DNA from: Cladorrhinum sp. PSN259
Taxonomy: Eukaryota; Ascomycota; Sordariomycetes; Sordariales; Podosporaceae
Length of the DNA: 64,000 nt
Reading direction: 5' to 3'
Assembly (NCBI GenBank): GCA_033725935.1
Contig: MU867061.1
Location: 124,001-188,000 of the forward strand
Part shown: positions 43,585-55,671 of the stretch, in pieces
Layout: every line of letters starts with the position of its first letter
How positions within the stretch are numbered: the first letter of the stretch is position 1
The notes under the pieces: model-generated
What the model was told of the DNA's origin: nothing
The model's input: the letters and a program-made list of their open reading frames with translations, nothing else
Database searches by the model: none
Translations under genes and position numbers: made by a program

Positions 43585-44230
43585 TTTTTTTTTTTTTTTC
43601 TGTGTGTTATCTGGAGGAGTTTGGAATTCAATTTCCGGGGTGGCCAGAGTTTCAAACTTATACGCCCGCCTGATTGTAATCCGTGTGGCTGGAACCGGAG
43701 ATGGTAGGCTGGTGACTGGTTTTTTATCTAAGCTTCCGCCACTGGAGTGTTGATGACGGCAATAACTTTGGGACTGGACTCCGGCGTGTGATCAGTGGAT
43801 CTATGTAAAATTTACTGGTTCAAGCTTCTGATGGCATCGATCACACTCGGCGTAAACCAAAGATGATTTTGAGCCGTACTAAATTCGAGTTAAATAAGCG
43901 ATCCTTGTATAATTCACAGATTCATGGTCTGGTACATGTATGGAGAATCCCGAGGAAGTTTGATGTGAATAAGTAAATAAGAAAGGTGGCAAGGTATGAA
44001 GTGAAAGCGGTTTCTCAGAAAAGGGAGAACGAGAAAGCAGAAGATCTGAACTCCCTTCTGACGTCCAAGACATTTTGGTTTACAGACATTGAGAATGAAG
44101 ATGCTCAGAAAGGTTGTTAGAGCAGTTGATAGGAGGAAATCATTCGATGATATTTGCCTCGTTAGGAAGGTGAGAAGTGAGTTGCGGTCCCAGAGGATGG
44201 AGGTTGAGTTGATGGTCCGTCAGCGCCTTG
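43585..44230. other. Intergenic region
   Basis: Between the Cys-rich gene (upstream side) and the 3' end of the second HET gene. No feature beyond the T-run at 43585-43600. Confidence 0.35.
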
Positions 44231-46495
44231 TTAAACAAGATATGCCTTCTTCATTAGTGTTCCTGTGTCCCACCCTTCAAAGAATGCCATGAGGTCGGAA
44301 TCTGGGGCCAGCGCGTCCAGATAGTATCCAACTCGTTCGTAAACTGGTCTCCTATTTTTCTTTCGTACTTGCCGCAAGACAATACAAAACACAAAATATT
44401 CGTCTGCGTGTCGGTCCGCAATTTGGACCTGGGGCTGAGGGAAAATTACCAGCCAGCATACCAAAACATCACCAATATGAATCTCTCTTCCGGGATCGAT
44501 GAGACAGACTAACCATGTATTGTTGCGCTTCATTTCCAGTAGGTCTACCGCAGCCGTCCGTTTGTCTTCAACATCAAGAAAAGCGCCTCTAACGAGCAGC
44601 TGGCAATTGAGGATGGCTCCAGTAGGGTCTTTAGAGGCCAAATCAACGTGATGTGAAAGAAGTTTAGTACGCGGGAGTATCTTGTAACATCCAACTTGCA
44701 GGGGCGGCAACGCAAGATTTTTGATTGATCCTTGAAACGACATCCATGACCAGGAAGGGACAATATAGCATGTTTGTCCAACCGAAGATTCCACCGCTTC
44801 ATCGATGGTGTACCAACACAAGCTTTGGAAAAATAGGTTGTCTTTCCAATGGCCAGCCAAATAGTCCACCCTGTCCTGCTTTTGCATAACGCGAGCCATC
44901 CCCGAGATGGCGGGTAATTTATCGGACAGTTCAGTCAGTTTCCGGTTGTTGTAAGCGTTGACCAATGCGATCCAGTAGTAATTAGCCACATTTCGCTCAT
45001 GTATGATAAGACTGAGAGTCTGGCCGATTTTCATGGGCGTTGTGCCCCACATTTCGTCCTCTTCATGGCACCCCTGCGGCCGGAAGTTACATTCACAGTG
45101 GTAAATTCCTAGCCGACACTGAAAAAAGAATTCGTCGCCATGAAAAGATAGCAGGCGGGAGGCCAACACTTCCTCTTGTAGGCACCAACCCCGGCTCCAG
45201 ACTGGAATCTGTTCTTCTATGTCCTTGCGCAGTTTGGAGGGGTCGGTTGTAAGCCAGAAATGGTCCAGCGGCCTGCGGCAGTAGACTGTGAGCCCAGATG
45301 TCACGATTGGAAATATGTCGAGAACAGTCCGGGGCTTGGGGATGAAACCCTGTGTAACATCTGAAGCGCCCAATGCTGAGATAACGAGAGTGGCACTGCC
45401 ATAAATGTTTGCCATTACCGACGCATGAAGTTCCCAGTCCTTCTGGTCGCCCTGTATTATGCATAGCGCATCGATCCAGAGAAATTGTATCCCGAGTGTT
45501 GATGTGACCAGAATGGCGTCCTTGTAAGTTTGTGGGAGATCTGACCAAGGAATATCCTCCAGGTTTGAAGCAAAGTTCTCAGTGGTTGTCCTATATGGTG
45601 TACTTGTGCCCCAACAATAACTAAGACAAGTGTACTTGCAAGTCTCTTGAAATCCTGCGGTTTCCAAGAGGTTGACTTTGCATTCGGATTTAAACTTTCG
45701 AAGGTCGATGAGTCTGCGAGGTAGCTCGGGAACCCCGCGGGGTCTGGCTGGCGTGAACATGCTCATCAACTTCCTGACCATTCTCTTAGATTTGACTGCA
45801 AAAGTGTCCATGTTATCAAAAACGTGCAAGTTATAGACTTTGTCATAGAATTCGCTTTGGGCGCAAATCCCATGTTTTTTATCGCATTCGTCAATCAAGT
45901 CCCGCACCACTCCCAACCGTTCCGTCAATCCTTGAGATGCGCGATGGTAGCTGGTCAGATCGATCTGATTCTTCGGTCTTGGTACACCTGTGATTTGTGT
46001 TAGCCGAGGGCATGGGTAGAGAGCTGTCCGGAACTAGACCTGGAGGGCGGCCTGTATCATACCTTCTTTGACGTAAAGTTCGAGGGATGAGCCTTTCCAG
46101 CTTCCCGATGTCACGTCTTCCATGAATCTCCCGCACGGGTAGCATAGTAATAGTCTGTCCGTCCCCGGCAAGCTAACAAGGCGAAACATATCGCATGTAC
46201 AGTCCCATGGCTTGCCACCAGGAAGGAACCCATGGACTTTTGCGCCCCTGCACTCTCCACCAGGGTTATCGATGCTGGCGTACCATTCCGAGTCTAACAG
46301 ACTGAGTGCTTCCTCAACAACGGCACAAGTGTGGCATCCTTCGCTCGATCTACTCTTCACGACTCTAAGGTCAACAAGTACACCAGCATGTTTGCCCGAA
46401 CTGCGACTTCCGGGTCCTTTTTTGGGGTTAAGGTTGTGGCAAAAGGGGCAAGGATCTGTCGTTGAATCCGGACTATTGAGTTGAACTTCAGCCAT
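44231..46495 (-). CDS. HET-domain protein with Cys-rich N-terminus, 729 aa
   Basis: Exons 46495-46063 and 45987-44231 (75-bp intron) are in phase. The N-terminal 145 residues contain CPFC, CHTC, CTC and CYPC motifs that could bind zinc. The HET domain is complete: LSYCWGTSTPYRT (266-278), LWIDALCIIQGDQKDW (314-329), and VWSRGWCLQEEVLASRLL (407-424). The C-terminal third has the usual variable region. It is expected to act in vegetative incompatibility or related recognition, with cell death as output. A (GAA)n run at about 46555-46570 lies in its leader. It is divergent from the APH-fold gene. Confidence 0.9.
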
Positions 46496-46923
46496 GATGA
46501 TGTTTATCGACCATGAACTCTTGAAATGCTCGTGGCGTTATTGAAGGCAGAAAGAAGAAGAAGAAGAAGTTGTGGTTTTACAAAGTGGGAGGGCGGAAGA
46601 GGGCGGGAAATTCTGCGGCCTCCTCTGTTAAATAAGTTTCAGCTGGGCTGATTGAAGGCACACAGCGGCAACCCAACCAATCAGTCTTGATTACATCATC
46701 TCGCCCTCCGGGCATCTGCGTGTTGGATGCTAGCAGCAAATCAAAGTTCTCTCTTCACCCTCCCTTCATAATGCACCGTTCCCTGATAATCACCAGATCC
46801 CAAAACATATCCAGGAAACTTGAACCTTGAATTTGACAATCCCCCAACATTGACCTTTACCTCCTATCCACCAGCCATTTCTGCTGTGCTTTCCACTACG
46901 AGACGGTTCCAATATCTACAATC
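46496..46923. promoter_or_regulatory. Divergent promoter region, HET and APH-fold genes
   Basis: 428 bp between start codons of opposite genes. It contains the (GAA)n run near the HET start. Co-regulation is possible but not shown. Confidence 0.4.
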
Positions 46924-48022
46924 ATGGGCGACGAATATTCGCTCGATCAAGAAATTGCCCATTTTTTTCTCAAGACTACGGTGACCCGTTCAGAATGCGA
47001 CACGATGGCTGTCGCGTTGGTCGGGGGTCTTGCGACCCCCGCAGCGGTTCAGGGAGTCTGCAGCTATACCGTCTACGCCGGCCCCAATGACGAATTTGTC
47101 GTTCAGTTTCGTCTTGAATCCCTGAAACTGCCTTTGGAAACAGCCGCTCTCGCAAAGACAGTCTTTGGAGATTTTGCTCCCGATTTTAGCTTTAGGGGCC
47201 AGATTGGAGCCGACACGACTGGTGGGAAAGAGCCGCTCCTCGTTTATGTGATGAGTCGCATGCGCGGAATCAGCCAGCTGGATTTTCTACTTGCGCATGA
47301 CGAGCCAGAAAATTCCCCCGAGTGGTTCCAGTGGCGAAGCAATTTCATGACAGATCTTGCACGGTAATCCTCTTTGCTCTGCTGCTAGCACATACCTTGC
47401 TGTTACTGACGCTGCTTTATTCAGATTCTTTGGCCGTTCATGGAAAGCTCCCCAGGAAGTGGATACGAACTTCAAGCACGAAATGGGACTCAGCTACCAA
47501 AAGGACATGGAACTATTACTTGCGTCTTTGCCCGACCGGTTCCACCCCGTCATCGAACAAACCATCGACTCCCTCCCTACTATCGTCGACCTCCTTCCCA
47601 TGGTCCTTCTCCATAAGGATTTCGGCAGCTGCAACATTATTGTGGACAGCAAGTCCTGCCATCTTGTTGGAGTGATCGACTGGGCCGAAGCCCAGGTTGG
47701 TCCGTTTGGTCTCAACTTGTACTCCCTTCAGAGCTTTATGGCCAAGCTACATCTCAAAAACGGATGGATTAGGTACCAGGATTACGACTCATTGCAAAAG
47801 ACATTTTGGGAGACACTCCGTTCGGAAGTCCCCGGTATGAGCGACGAGCAGGTTAAAGCGACTAAGGCGGCCATGGTTCTTGGGCAGCTGCTTTCGAGGG
47901 GGTTCACTAGCCGCCTAGCAAATAAGCCCCCGCCGGTGCCAATTAAGGATGATGCAAGCGGGGCGTATAATATGATGATTCTTGATGGGATGTTGATTAA
48001 CCCTGGCACAAGGATTATATAG
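46924..48022 (+). CDS. Aminoglycoside-phosphotransferase-fold (APH) protein
   Basis: Exons 46924-47363 and 47425-48022 (61-bp intron) give 345 aa. The catalytic loop HKDFGSCN (His210, Asp212, Asn217) and the metal-binding VIDWAEAQVGPFG (Asp232) are intact, so phosphotransfer is plausible. The N-lobe has VVQFRLE and VYVMSRMRG segments of the kind found in this family. Fungal members act on small molecules or are of unknown role; drug resistance should not be inferred. The ATG at 46924 has context ACAATCATGG. Confidence 0.88.
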
Positions 48023-48774
48023 GTACTAGCTGGGGACCGGTTCTCGGAGACTCGAGAACGCAGATCTGGTCCAAACCACACCAAGAAGTCTGTGCGGGGG
48101 CAAAGTCATAAGAATGAGTCTCAAAGGACTCTCAGTAAGAGAACACAAGGACTATACACCTCAATTCACTCTCTTCATTATCTTGATCCGATCGCTGGTC
48201 CAATTGTGCGAACCTAACAAGCATTGCTGTTATCTGACATGGCGCAGGGAGGGGCTCCACAGAGCCAACAGCTTCACTGCAGGCAGTCCTCTTCCACGGT
48301 TCTTCGGATCATTCATGACCTTTCGGGATGTCATTTTTTCCAAGCCTGCCTCCCAACTTTTGCACACATTGGTCTTTCATAATGTACCGTTCACTGATAA
48401 TCCCCAGAAACCAAAGCAGTTCGAAGCAAACAAAACTTTGAGAAAACCAGCTTCCAAAGGGAAAAAGTAGAAGGGCAAAGAACACACGTGATATAATGTC
48501 AAAAGTCCAAACAAACCAACGAAAATAAACATTAATTTTCTCTTAGAATTTTGCCGGCTACCATAAATAGAACGCGCCCGTATGACTGGCTCTCTCAATT
48601 CCCAAGTCTACTACCTCATGCAAAATCTCAAATTTTCTACCCCAGTCCAGTCCAGTCTTTTTCCCCTCGTCATTTTGACACTAATATCATGGATTTTCAT
48701 CCTTCTCGGCCAAAATAATATATTCCTCCATTGGTTACCATGCCTGTGAGACAGACGTGAACTTTGCTGATGAA
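48023..48774. other. Intergenic region
   Basis: Between converging genes. A 118-codon frame (48114-48470) has no domain. No other feature. Confidence 0.4.
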
Positions 48775-49587
48775 TCAGGCGTTGCCATTCCGTTCTGAGA
48801 GGCTGTCTCGAAGAGCTAGGTGGCGGGCCATTTCATCAAAGGTAGGGGAGCGGGTTCTGGAGGGTTGGGACACGGTTGGGGTGGCTAGGTTCAAGTTGCG
48901 TGTGTTGTCGGTTGAGCTGAGTGGTTTGCAGCCCTTGTTTGAAGAGTTGGAAGAGCACTTGGATGCCGGGGCCGCAGGTGAGTAGCTCTCGCCTTTGAGG
49001 CCTCGTTCCATGTCCTCGAATGTCGGGGAAGAAGGTCGGTTGGGTGCTTCCTCTGGCTGGGGGATACTGTTGTAGTGCTTTACGGAAAAGTTGGTGTTCC
49101 CCTTGCCGGGGGGAATGGAGGCTCTGGTGGTGCTGCTGGCGGAAGGTGTGTTGTGAGGGTTGAGAGTGCTCTGGTAGCGTTTGGCGGGGTCCACATAATT
49201 GACGTTGCGGGTGGTGGAGGAGATGGAGGTGTTGCCAGTACTGGGTCGTGAGGTGCTGCTGTTGTTGCTGCTAGGTCGGGAGGTTTTGTTACTACTGGAC
49301 CCAGAACCGTTGCTGGAACTGGACTTTGGGGTCCTGTTGGAGCTGGAGTGATTGCCACCACTATTTCCTCTGTACCAGCCCTGGCCCTTCATGTCCTCGA
49401 GTTCGTTTTCCATCATGCTCCACTCCATGAGGCTTTCATTGCTATCCATCGGGGGGCTGCCACTGGGGTGGCGAGCCCTTCCAGCTCTCAGTCTTGGGCC
49501 TGATGCGTTGTCTGCGTTACTGTTGCTGTTGGACCGGGCAGCGGCCTCGTTGATGCTGCCGTTCTTGGACCACGACCTTGAACTCAT
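48775..49587 (-). CDS. Ser/Asn-rich disordered protein, 270 aa
   Basis: An intronless frame from the ATG at 49587. Most of it is low-complexity Ser, Asn, Thr and Pro. Two similar short motifs, SPTFEDMERGL and SPTFDEMARHL, stand about 60 residues apart near the C-terminus. An acidic helix (EWSMMENELEDMKGQ) lies near residue 55. No signal peptide or membrane segment. The repeated SPTF(E/D)(D/E)M motif is probably a conserved docking or phosphorylation site. Function unknown. Confidence 0.6.
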   Translation of the reverse strand: MSSRSWSKNGSINEAAARSNSNSNADNASGPRLRAGRARHPSGSPPMDSNESLMEWSMMENELEDMKGQGWYRGNSGGNHSSSNRTPKSSSSNGSGSSSNKTSRPSSNNSSTSRPSTGNTSISSTTRNVNYVDPAKRYQSTLNPHNTPSASSTTRASIPPGKGNTNFSVKHYNSIPQPEEAPNRPSSPTFEDMERGLKGESYSPAAPASKCSSNSSNKGCKPLSSTDNTRNLNLATPTVSQPSRTRSPTFDEMARHLALRDSLSERNGNA

Positions 49588-50139
49588 CGTGAGGGTATCT
49601 CATATGCAACCTCAATGTATAAGACGATGTTATCAAAGGGTTGAGGAGAAAGAGAGCCGTTGGAAGATTGGCAATTTATATCAGCCCTCAGAGCTGCAGC
49701 GGCTGCAAAAAAGGTTGCACCTCGACTCTATGATTATTCATGTGAATAACAGCTCTGAAACTTCACATAATATACTCATTCTATTCTTCGGTTGCGAGTT
49801 TTGTGTGCCTTGAGGGATCAGATGAATGAACACTCAAGGTGCTGCATTAAAAAAGGTCGAATTCGGGTGCAGAACGCATTCGAAAGGCAAGGTAAGGAAC
49901 TCGACGCTTTTGAACCCGGCTTTTGAATAATTCAGACATTTTAGGTTCAGTCAAAAATTTGGAAAAGTTTTTAATGTGGGTGTTATGGCTTGAATTTAAT
50001 CTATGCTTCAAACTCTCAATATGTTCTGTTGTAAGTTGTACCCAAATGCGGTATCACTCTAACTCTGAGCAACCGGGACCGGGAAAAACTCGGGCGAAAA
50101 CCGAGTTCCATGTTGGTAGACATAAACCACGTGTGCACG
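49588..50139. other. Intergenic region
   Basis: No gene recognised. It lies upstream of the Ser/Asn-rich gene and downstream of the deaminase. Confidence 0.35.
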
Positions 50140-51254
50140 TCATTCAACAGACTTACACAAAGTACCCAAACTGTGCTCGTCATCCTCATGCTGAGTCCTC
50201 TCGCATCCCCTAGGACATTCCACTCCCTCATCAAACTGCCAACTGAACCACCCATCAGTCTCATTCGTCAAAACTCCACCAATAACTTTAGTGTCACGAG
50301 GCAAATCCCGGCTTCGTTCAAACACTTCAACACTACTGATTCTTATCTGGCCCCATCCCTTTTCTACCAAGTAATTGATACTCGTCCCATAAACATACTC
50401 TTTGAACCCAGCCCACCGAATAGCAGAAGCGCACATCGGACAGCTCTCTGCATTTGTGTACAGAGTCAAGTCGGCAAACGCAGCGAGTGCTTGGGTAGGC
50501 GACAGACGATAAGGCCCATCGGGGGAAGTGAGAATTTCGGAGCAGTTGGTGATGGCTGTTATTTCGCCTGAATTTTAAAGTCAGCGAAAAGGATAAAGAA
50601 AAATTAAATCGTAAATAGAACCCAAAGAAACATGAAGGCCGTATCAAACTTTCTGCCACAAATAGAAGCCGTCCTCCCTCCACCATAAAGTCAGTGGCAA
50701 CTTCAGAGGTTAAAAAACAAACTCCACAACAGTAGATAAAACTTAAACTTTGATTTGATTAACAAAGTCAATCAAGATCATGCCACTTTAGAGAACGCCG
50801 AATATGAGAGCTCTAACAAACAGATATATATAAAAAAAGCTCTCCCTTGGAAAAAAAAATCAAAAAAAATCATACCATGCATAACCGGATTGCCCAAAAC
50901 ACCACCCAAGTTCCTCCCCTCACAAACCAACTCCCCCGGGGCCCCGGCCTCCTCAGCAGAAGATCCAGTATGATTGACAACCACGCTCCCAAACGCAGCA
51001 AACGGACACGGGTGATTCAGCGCTTTATTAGCCTCCCTCATCCAGTGTGCCCTCACACTGTAGGGAATACCGTTTATTACGGTCGGTTCCGGTTCCGGTT
51101 TTGCCAGCCGCACGTAACTTGAACCACCAGCGATTTGGTGTGCCAGTGGTGGTGGTGCGGGGTTCAAGAAGCCGTTGGCGTTGCATGACAATACGGCATT
51201 GAAGAGTATGCTAGCAAGGAAAGGAAAAAAAGTGTACTGAGTGAAATTTATCAT
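50140..51254 (-). CDS. Secreted cytidine-deaminase-fold protein
   Basis: Exons 51254-50876 and 50567-50140 give 268 aa with the zinc motif rebuilt across the intron: NPVMHG joined to EITAITNCSE gives His-x-Glu, and ESCPMCASAIRWAGFKEYVYG gives the CxxC. These are the ligands and catalytic Glu of nucleoside/base deaminases. A hydrophobic signal sequence begins the protein (MINFTQYTFFPFLASILFNA), which is unusual because most relatives are cytosolic or nuclear. The intron is 308 bp, much longer than others here. A GTAAGT close to the stop leaves open a further 3' exon. The substrate (cytosine, guanine or other) is not known. Confidence 0.82.
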
Positions 51255-51771
51255 GGCGGAGTTTGAGGTGGTAGAAACCTATGAAAAGGGGTTAAAAAGG
51301 TGTAGAGGTGAAAATGAGGTCCGATGGCGTTCCGCTGACTAGACGGGGAAACTAGCCATTGACATCGCGACCGGTGGATTCCTCGGGAGATATTTGATCT
51401 AGTGTAACTGTAGCTGTTTCAACGGCCTCTAGATGCTCGCTGTGTCTCAACGCGCGGAGAGCTTGTGCTCTATTCAGAAGGATATCACACCATCAAAGTA
51501 AACGCGACTTATGAAGCACTCAATCGAATTGATATACAGCAGAAAACCAAATACAGTTAAAATCATCAATTGCCAAAAAGGCTGTCGTATCGCCGCATTA
51601 CAAGCAACCTTGGTTCTTGTGACTTGTTCACACGCTTTCCCTCGATAATTCCCTTCCTAATTCAATGCAACAACCTGCCCCCGCTGCTTATACCCTTATA
51701 AAAAAGAAGACATTTCATGAATACGAAAAGAAAAAAACCCCGCTCCTACTCCTCTTTACCAACCATCCAAA
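51255..51771. other. Intergenic region
   Basis: Between the deaminase start and the next minus-strand gene. Nothing recognised. Confidence 0.35.
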
Positions 51772-52154
51772 CTACTGGGCGAGCGTCTCATAGCCGGAGC
51801 GGTTGTTGTGGGCAGCGCGGTTGGAGAAGAGATAGTAGATGATCATGCCGAGGACGGGGAACAGGAAGACCACCAGAGACCAGAGGATCTTGTGGGAGGC
51901 GGGGCGGTTGGATTGGAAGACCTCGACTAGAAAGCTGTTAGACCATGACACGATGACATGCAGGATCAAAGTCGGGACGACATACTGAAGACCATGATAT
52001 CAAGAACGAGAACAATCAAACCCAGAATCCCACCGCCGGTTCCATACTGCCAGGTGTTGCCGTGGCCAGTGGCCTCGGCGACGGGAGCAGCAAGGGTCAG
52101 GGAAGCCAGGCAGAGCTGGGCGACGAAAGCCGAGAAGAGAGCGTTGTTGATCAT
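51772..52154 (-). CDS. Small PLDc_N-like membrane protein, 107 aa
   Basis: Exons 52154-51986 and 51926-51772 (59-bp intron) are in phase. It has a signal peptide (SAFVAQLCLASLTLAAP), then GGILGLIVLVLDIMVFIEV and KILWSLVVFLFPVLGMIIYYLFS, two membrane helices with the spacing of the phospholipase-D N-terminal (PLDc_N) membrane module. It is a free-standing module with no catalytic domain. Role unknown. Confidence 0.8.
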
Positions 52155-52619
52155 TGTGGCGGATTATAGATTACTTTGGTTTCTCGCGGAGAGTTTATTT
52201 CTGGGACTCGGCAACGTGGTGGAATGTATTTTTTGGGAAAATGTTCAAAGAACGAAACAAGAGATGGAGAGAAAGAGGAGAGTGTGAGAAGTGTTTGGGG
52301 AGAATGCTGCCTTTTGGAGCTTCTGGTAGGATGACGTCACTGGTCAACCGTGACGAAAGCTTGGATTTGACCCCCGCCGTTCATTCGTTTTGGGGAACGT
52401 TTGCTCCGCACCAACCGAACTGGTCAAAGCTTGTGTGACTTTCCCTTTCATCGATTTTTACTTGGTTATTTTTACAGATCGCCGATTGCGTGCAGCTGTT
52501 GCCTGCAAATCCACATTTTCTGAAACATCAAACTTTCAGGGTATATTCACTATATCAATGGTATCCCTACGCTAAAATCATTCCTTCCCTCCACAACCGA
52601 ATGTTTATACTTGAGGCTG
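52155..52619. other. Intergenic region
   Basis: Upstream of the PLDc_N-like gene and downstream of the next. No feature recognised. Confidence 0.3.
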
Positions 52620-53809
52620 TTACTGCGTTGGTTGCTGATAAGGTTGCTGTTGGACTGGGACTTGTTGCATCGGCACTGGTTGTTGGGCTGGCTGCTGAGG
52701 AAATGGTTGAGTCTGATATACCACAGGTTGCTGACCTTGTTGATAGACAGGAGGTTGTTGATACATCTGTGGTGGCTGCTGACCGACGACATATGGTTGT
52801 GGGGGTTGCTGACCTGGAGCCAGTTGCTGCACGTACACATACTGGATGATTGGCGCCGCGACTACCGGCAGTTGCTGCTGCTGAGGCAAGTTTGGAATCG
52901 CCTCCGGGTCAGACCAAATAGGACGACGGATGATATACACCAGCAGAGCCAGGACCGCAGCCATCGTCCAAAGTTCGAAAATCGGGACGACGACGTTCTG
53001 CGCACCAAGCGCAGCCACCGTCCAATCAGCCTGTACGCTCTTGATGCCGACAGCCACGCAATAGACGCAGCGGAGTAGCCAGAGGAATGAGGCGGCGATG
53101 AGAACTGCACGGGCTTGGCCAAATCGGTCGAGCAGGTGTGACCGGTCTGGCTTACTCAATTTGGACACGGCATAAATGGCAACGCCGCCGGCTCCCAGAG
53201 CAACAAAAGTGAGGATTCCGTTAACCATGAGTGCAAGCCAGTCTAGTGAAAAATCGAAGCCGTATCGCACAAGACTTCGGTCGGAAAGTTGGGCCAGGTC
53301 TGCCATGTTCTTGGCCCACAATGCGACGATGAGAATAGCCACGATTCCGCCGCCGATGGAGGCGTCGAGCTGGATCATTGTCCACCATTTCCATCTTCTC
53401 AATGCCAAATACAGGACCCCGTAAGTGGCAATGTAGAGTGCCATAGCAGTGAGGAGGCTTGCAACATAGAAAACGAAGACAGTAGTCAGCCATACGTAAT
53501 AGGTTGCCCGATAGGCCGATGAACTGTCCCGGTCGGCGCCCGTTGCCCGCATGGCGCGGGTAACTACTGCAAGTATGATTCCTCTGAATTTCAGTCAGTA
53601 CATGTCATCTCGGGGCATTTGATTACTCACAGCGCAAAGACGGAAAGGGCGTATTTGACCAAAATATGGGCGATTTTTATTTGCTTCGAGTTGGGAGCAA
53701 TCACGACTTTCTGCAAGCTCACCATCCAGGTAACAACAACCGGTATCATCGTCACGCCAATAAGACCGGCGCCAACCCCCGCGCCCGTTTTGCCATACAG
53801 TTCGCTCAT
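52620..53809 (-). CDS. Polytopic membrane protein with Gln/Pro-rich tail
   Basis: Exons 53809-53631 and 53583-52620 (47-bp intron, GTGAGT..TTCAG) give 380 aa. About seven hydrophobic segments can be counted, from VGAGLIGVTMIPVVVTW to AAVLALLVYIIRRP. The final 90 residues are a disordered QQP-rich repeat (YQQPPVYQQGQQP). No enzymatic motif is seen. The layout is that of fungal seven-helix proteins of unknown function, possibly receptor-like. The 47-bp intron is the shortest in this window. Confidence 0.75.
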
Positions 53810-55671
53810 GTTGGGAAAGGATTCAAGGCGCCGTGTACTGCCGTGTTCGTATTTGTTTAAGTGGTGAAGAAATCAAAGGGATGAGACGCCGAGAAGAGGG
53901 GTTCGGAGCAGTTCAAATGCCATAATCCCCCCGACCGCATTGACAAAGACTGTTCTGAGCTGAGGGCTGACAGTCGGTAATCCAACGTTCCACGTCTCAC
54001 GTCTCCTCCTGTGGCGCACTTATTGATTGCCAAGGCTCGTTTTCTGTTTACCAAGAACACATCTGATTGGTTTAACCATCCATGATCGAGTGCCAGCCTC
54101 CTTGCAAGCATTGAGCTAGGACCAAAGGGGAATAATACTACACTGTCACGTCGTGGAACATGCCGTTCGACCCTTGAAGCAAGGGCAATATGGTAAGTAA
54201 TTATGAATCCTTTCGCTAAGGACATCCACGCCGGCGAAGCCAAGAGTCATTGGCCTTCAAATGCCGGCCAACTCACAAGAGCTTCTGCTTGGCGCCGTGT
54301 TCAACAGTTATATCAACATTATCACTAGGATGACAATTACTCGAGACCACTCAGGTGGAGCCATCCATACATTCTTTAAAGAGAAACCATAGGCACTTGG
54401 GTTATTCCGATAAAGCCAGGCGCTCGTTGTTGCCACCTAGTTTAGCAGCCAGGGCAAGTTGGATATGGCCATTCAATGAGGTATCATCTTGGATGGCATC
54501 CCATTCAGGAGAATGAAAAACAAACAACGTAGAAAACTTAACAATTCATGGGCGCTTATGCTTTGTTTACACATAAAAATTTGCATACTACATAAGCAAC
54601 AAACTGGCATCATCCCCTCATTACTACTCCGTTTGATTGAAACACACGACGACGGTACGACAACACCACCAAACAAACCACTATCACAATCGAACCAACT
54701 TTATCTTTTACACATTAAAAAAAAAGGAGTATCATCAACAATGTAAACAACAACAATAATGAACAAGCAAGAAGCCAGCAGTTCGGATCCCGGGACTGAA
54801 AACAATGCTTGCCGCTGCTGGCTTTATTAATCCAAATGAAGGGTACGATACTTCAAGTTTATTTATTCCAAGATAATACTATCTAGCAGGGTACATGTTC
54901 TTTCTTTCTGATTTCTCTTTTTCTTTTTTTTTCTTTCTTTCTCTGTCTTTTCTTGTATTTGATGATCCGATCCACTGTCTTCTCCATCTTATCAAATATA
55001 TTTAACAGTTTTCCATTCAAACCCTTTTTTTTTTTTTTTTTTTTAGAGTGTTTTGTATAAACATCACTCCACCACCATCCACTCCCACCAAATAAATATG
55101 ATATACGAGATCCCAACGGGCAGCAACGGGCAACCCTCCACCCACACTCTATTACTTTTCCCTCCCATCATTTTCCCCTTTGATGCCTTATCTCGGCTTC
55201 CAGTCTCCTGCCGTCTCCATCTTTTTAAATTCTCTCGACATAATAACTCCCCAGCTTACAAGACAGATTTTTGAGTAATAATAGTCATCAGAATGGAAGC
55301 AATGAAACACACTACAAAAACAAACTATAAAAACATTATAAAAAAAAGCCAATACTGCTTCGACATTGCGTCGATGATTACTTGTGCCCGTACAGAGCGG
55401 GAAAGAACTGAGAGATACGCTTAATATGATTTGGATGCGAGAATGTAAAGTAGAGGGAGTATAGGGAAGGTGGAGGGGTGGATGATTTCAATAAATAAGG
55501 ACACAAACTGTCACATAGCCACTCGAAATTTAGTAGCGATAGAATGTAGATATAAAAGGGTATCATCTCTCATTTTAGTTGTATGTGTCATATAATCCAC
55601 CATCTCAAGTAACCAAAAGTTCCTCATATACTACGCTTCTGCCAAAAACTCCACAAACCAACAACAAAATT
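53810..55671. other. Intergenic region, 1.9 kb
   Basis: No gene seen. Homopolymer T runs (55025-55044) and pyrimidine-rich DNA precede the 3' end of the Prp22 gene. A minus-strand frame at 53857-54243 has no ATG and no domain. Confidence 0.4.

Noticed and set aside
53857..54243. 128-codon minus-strand frame
   Set aside because: Starts at TTG and shows no recognisable motif.
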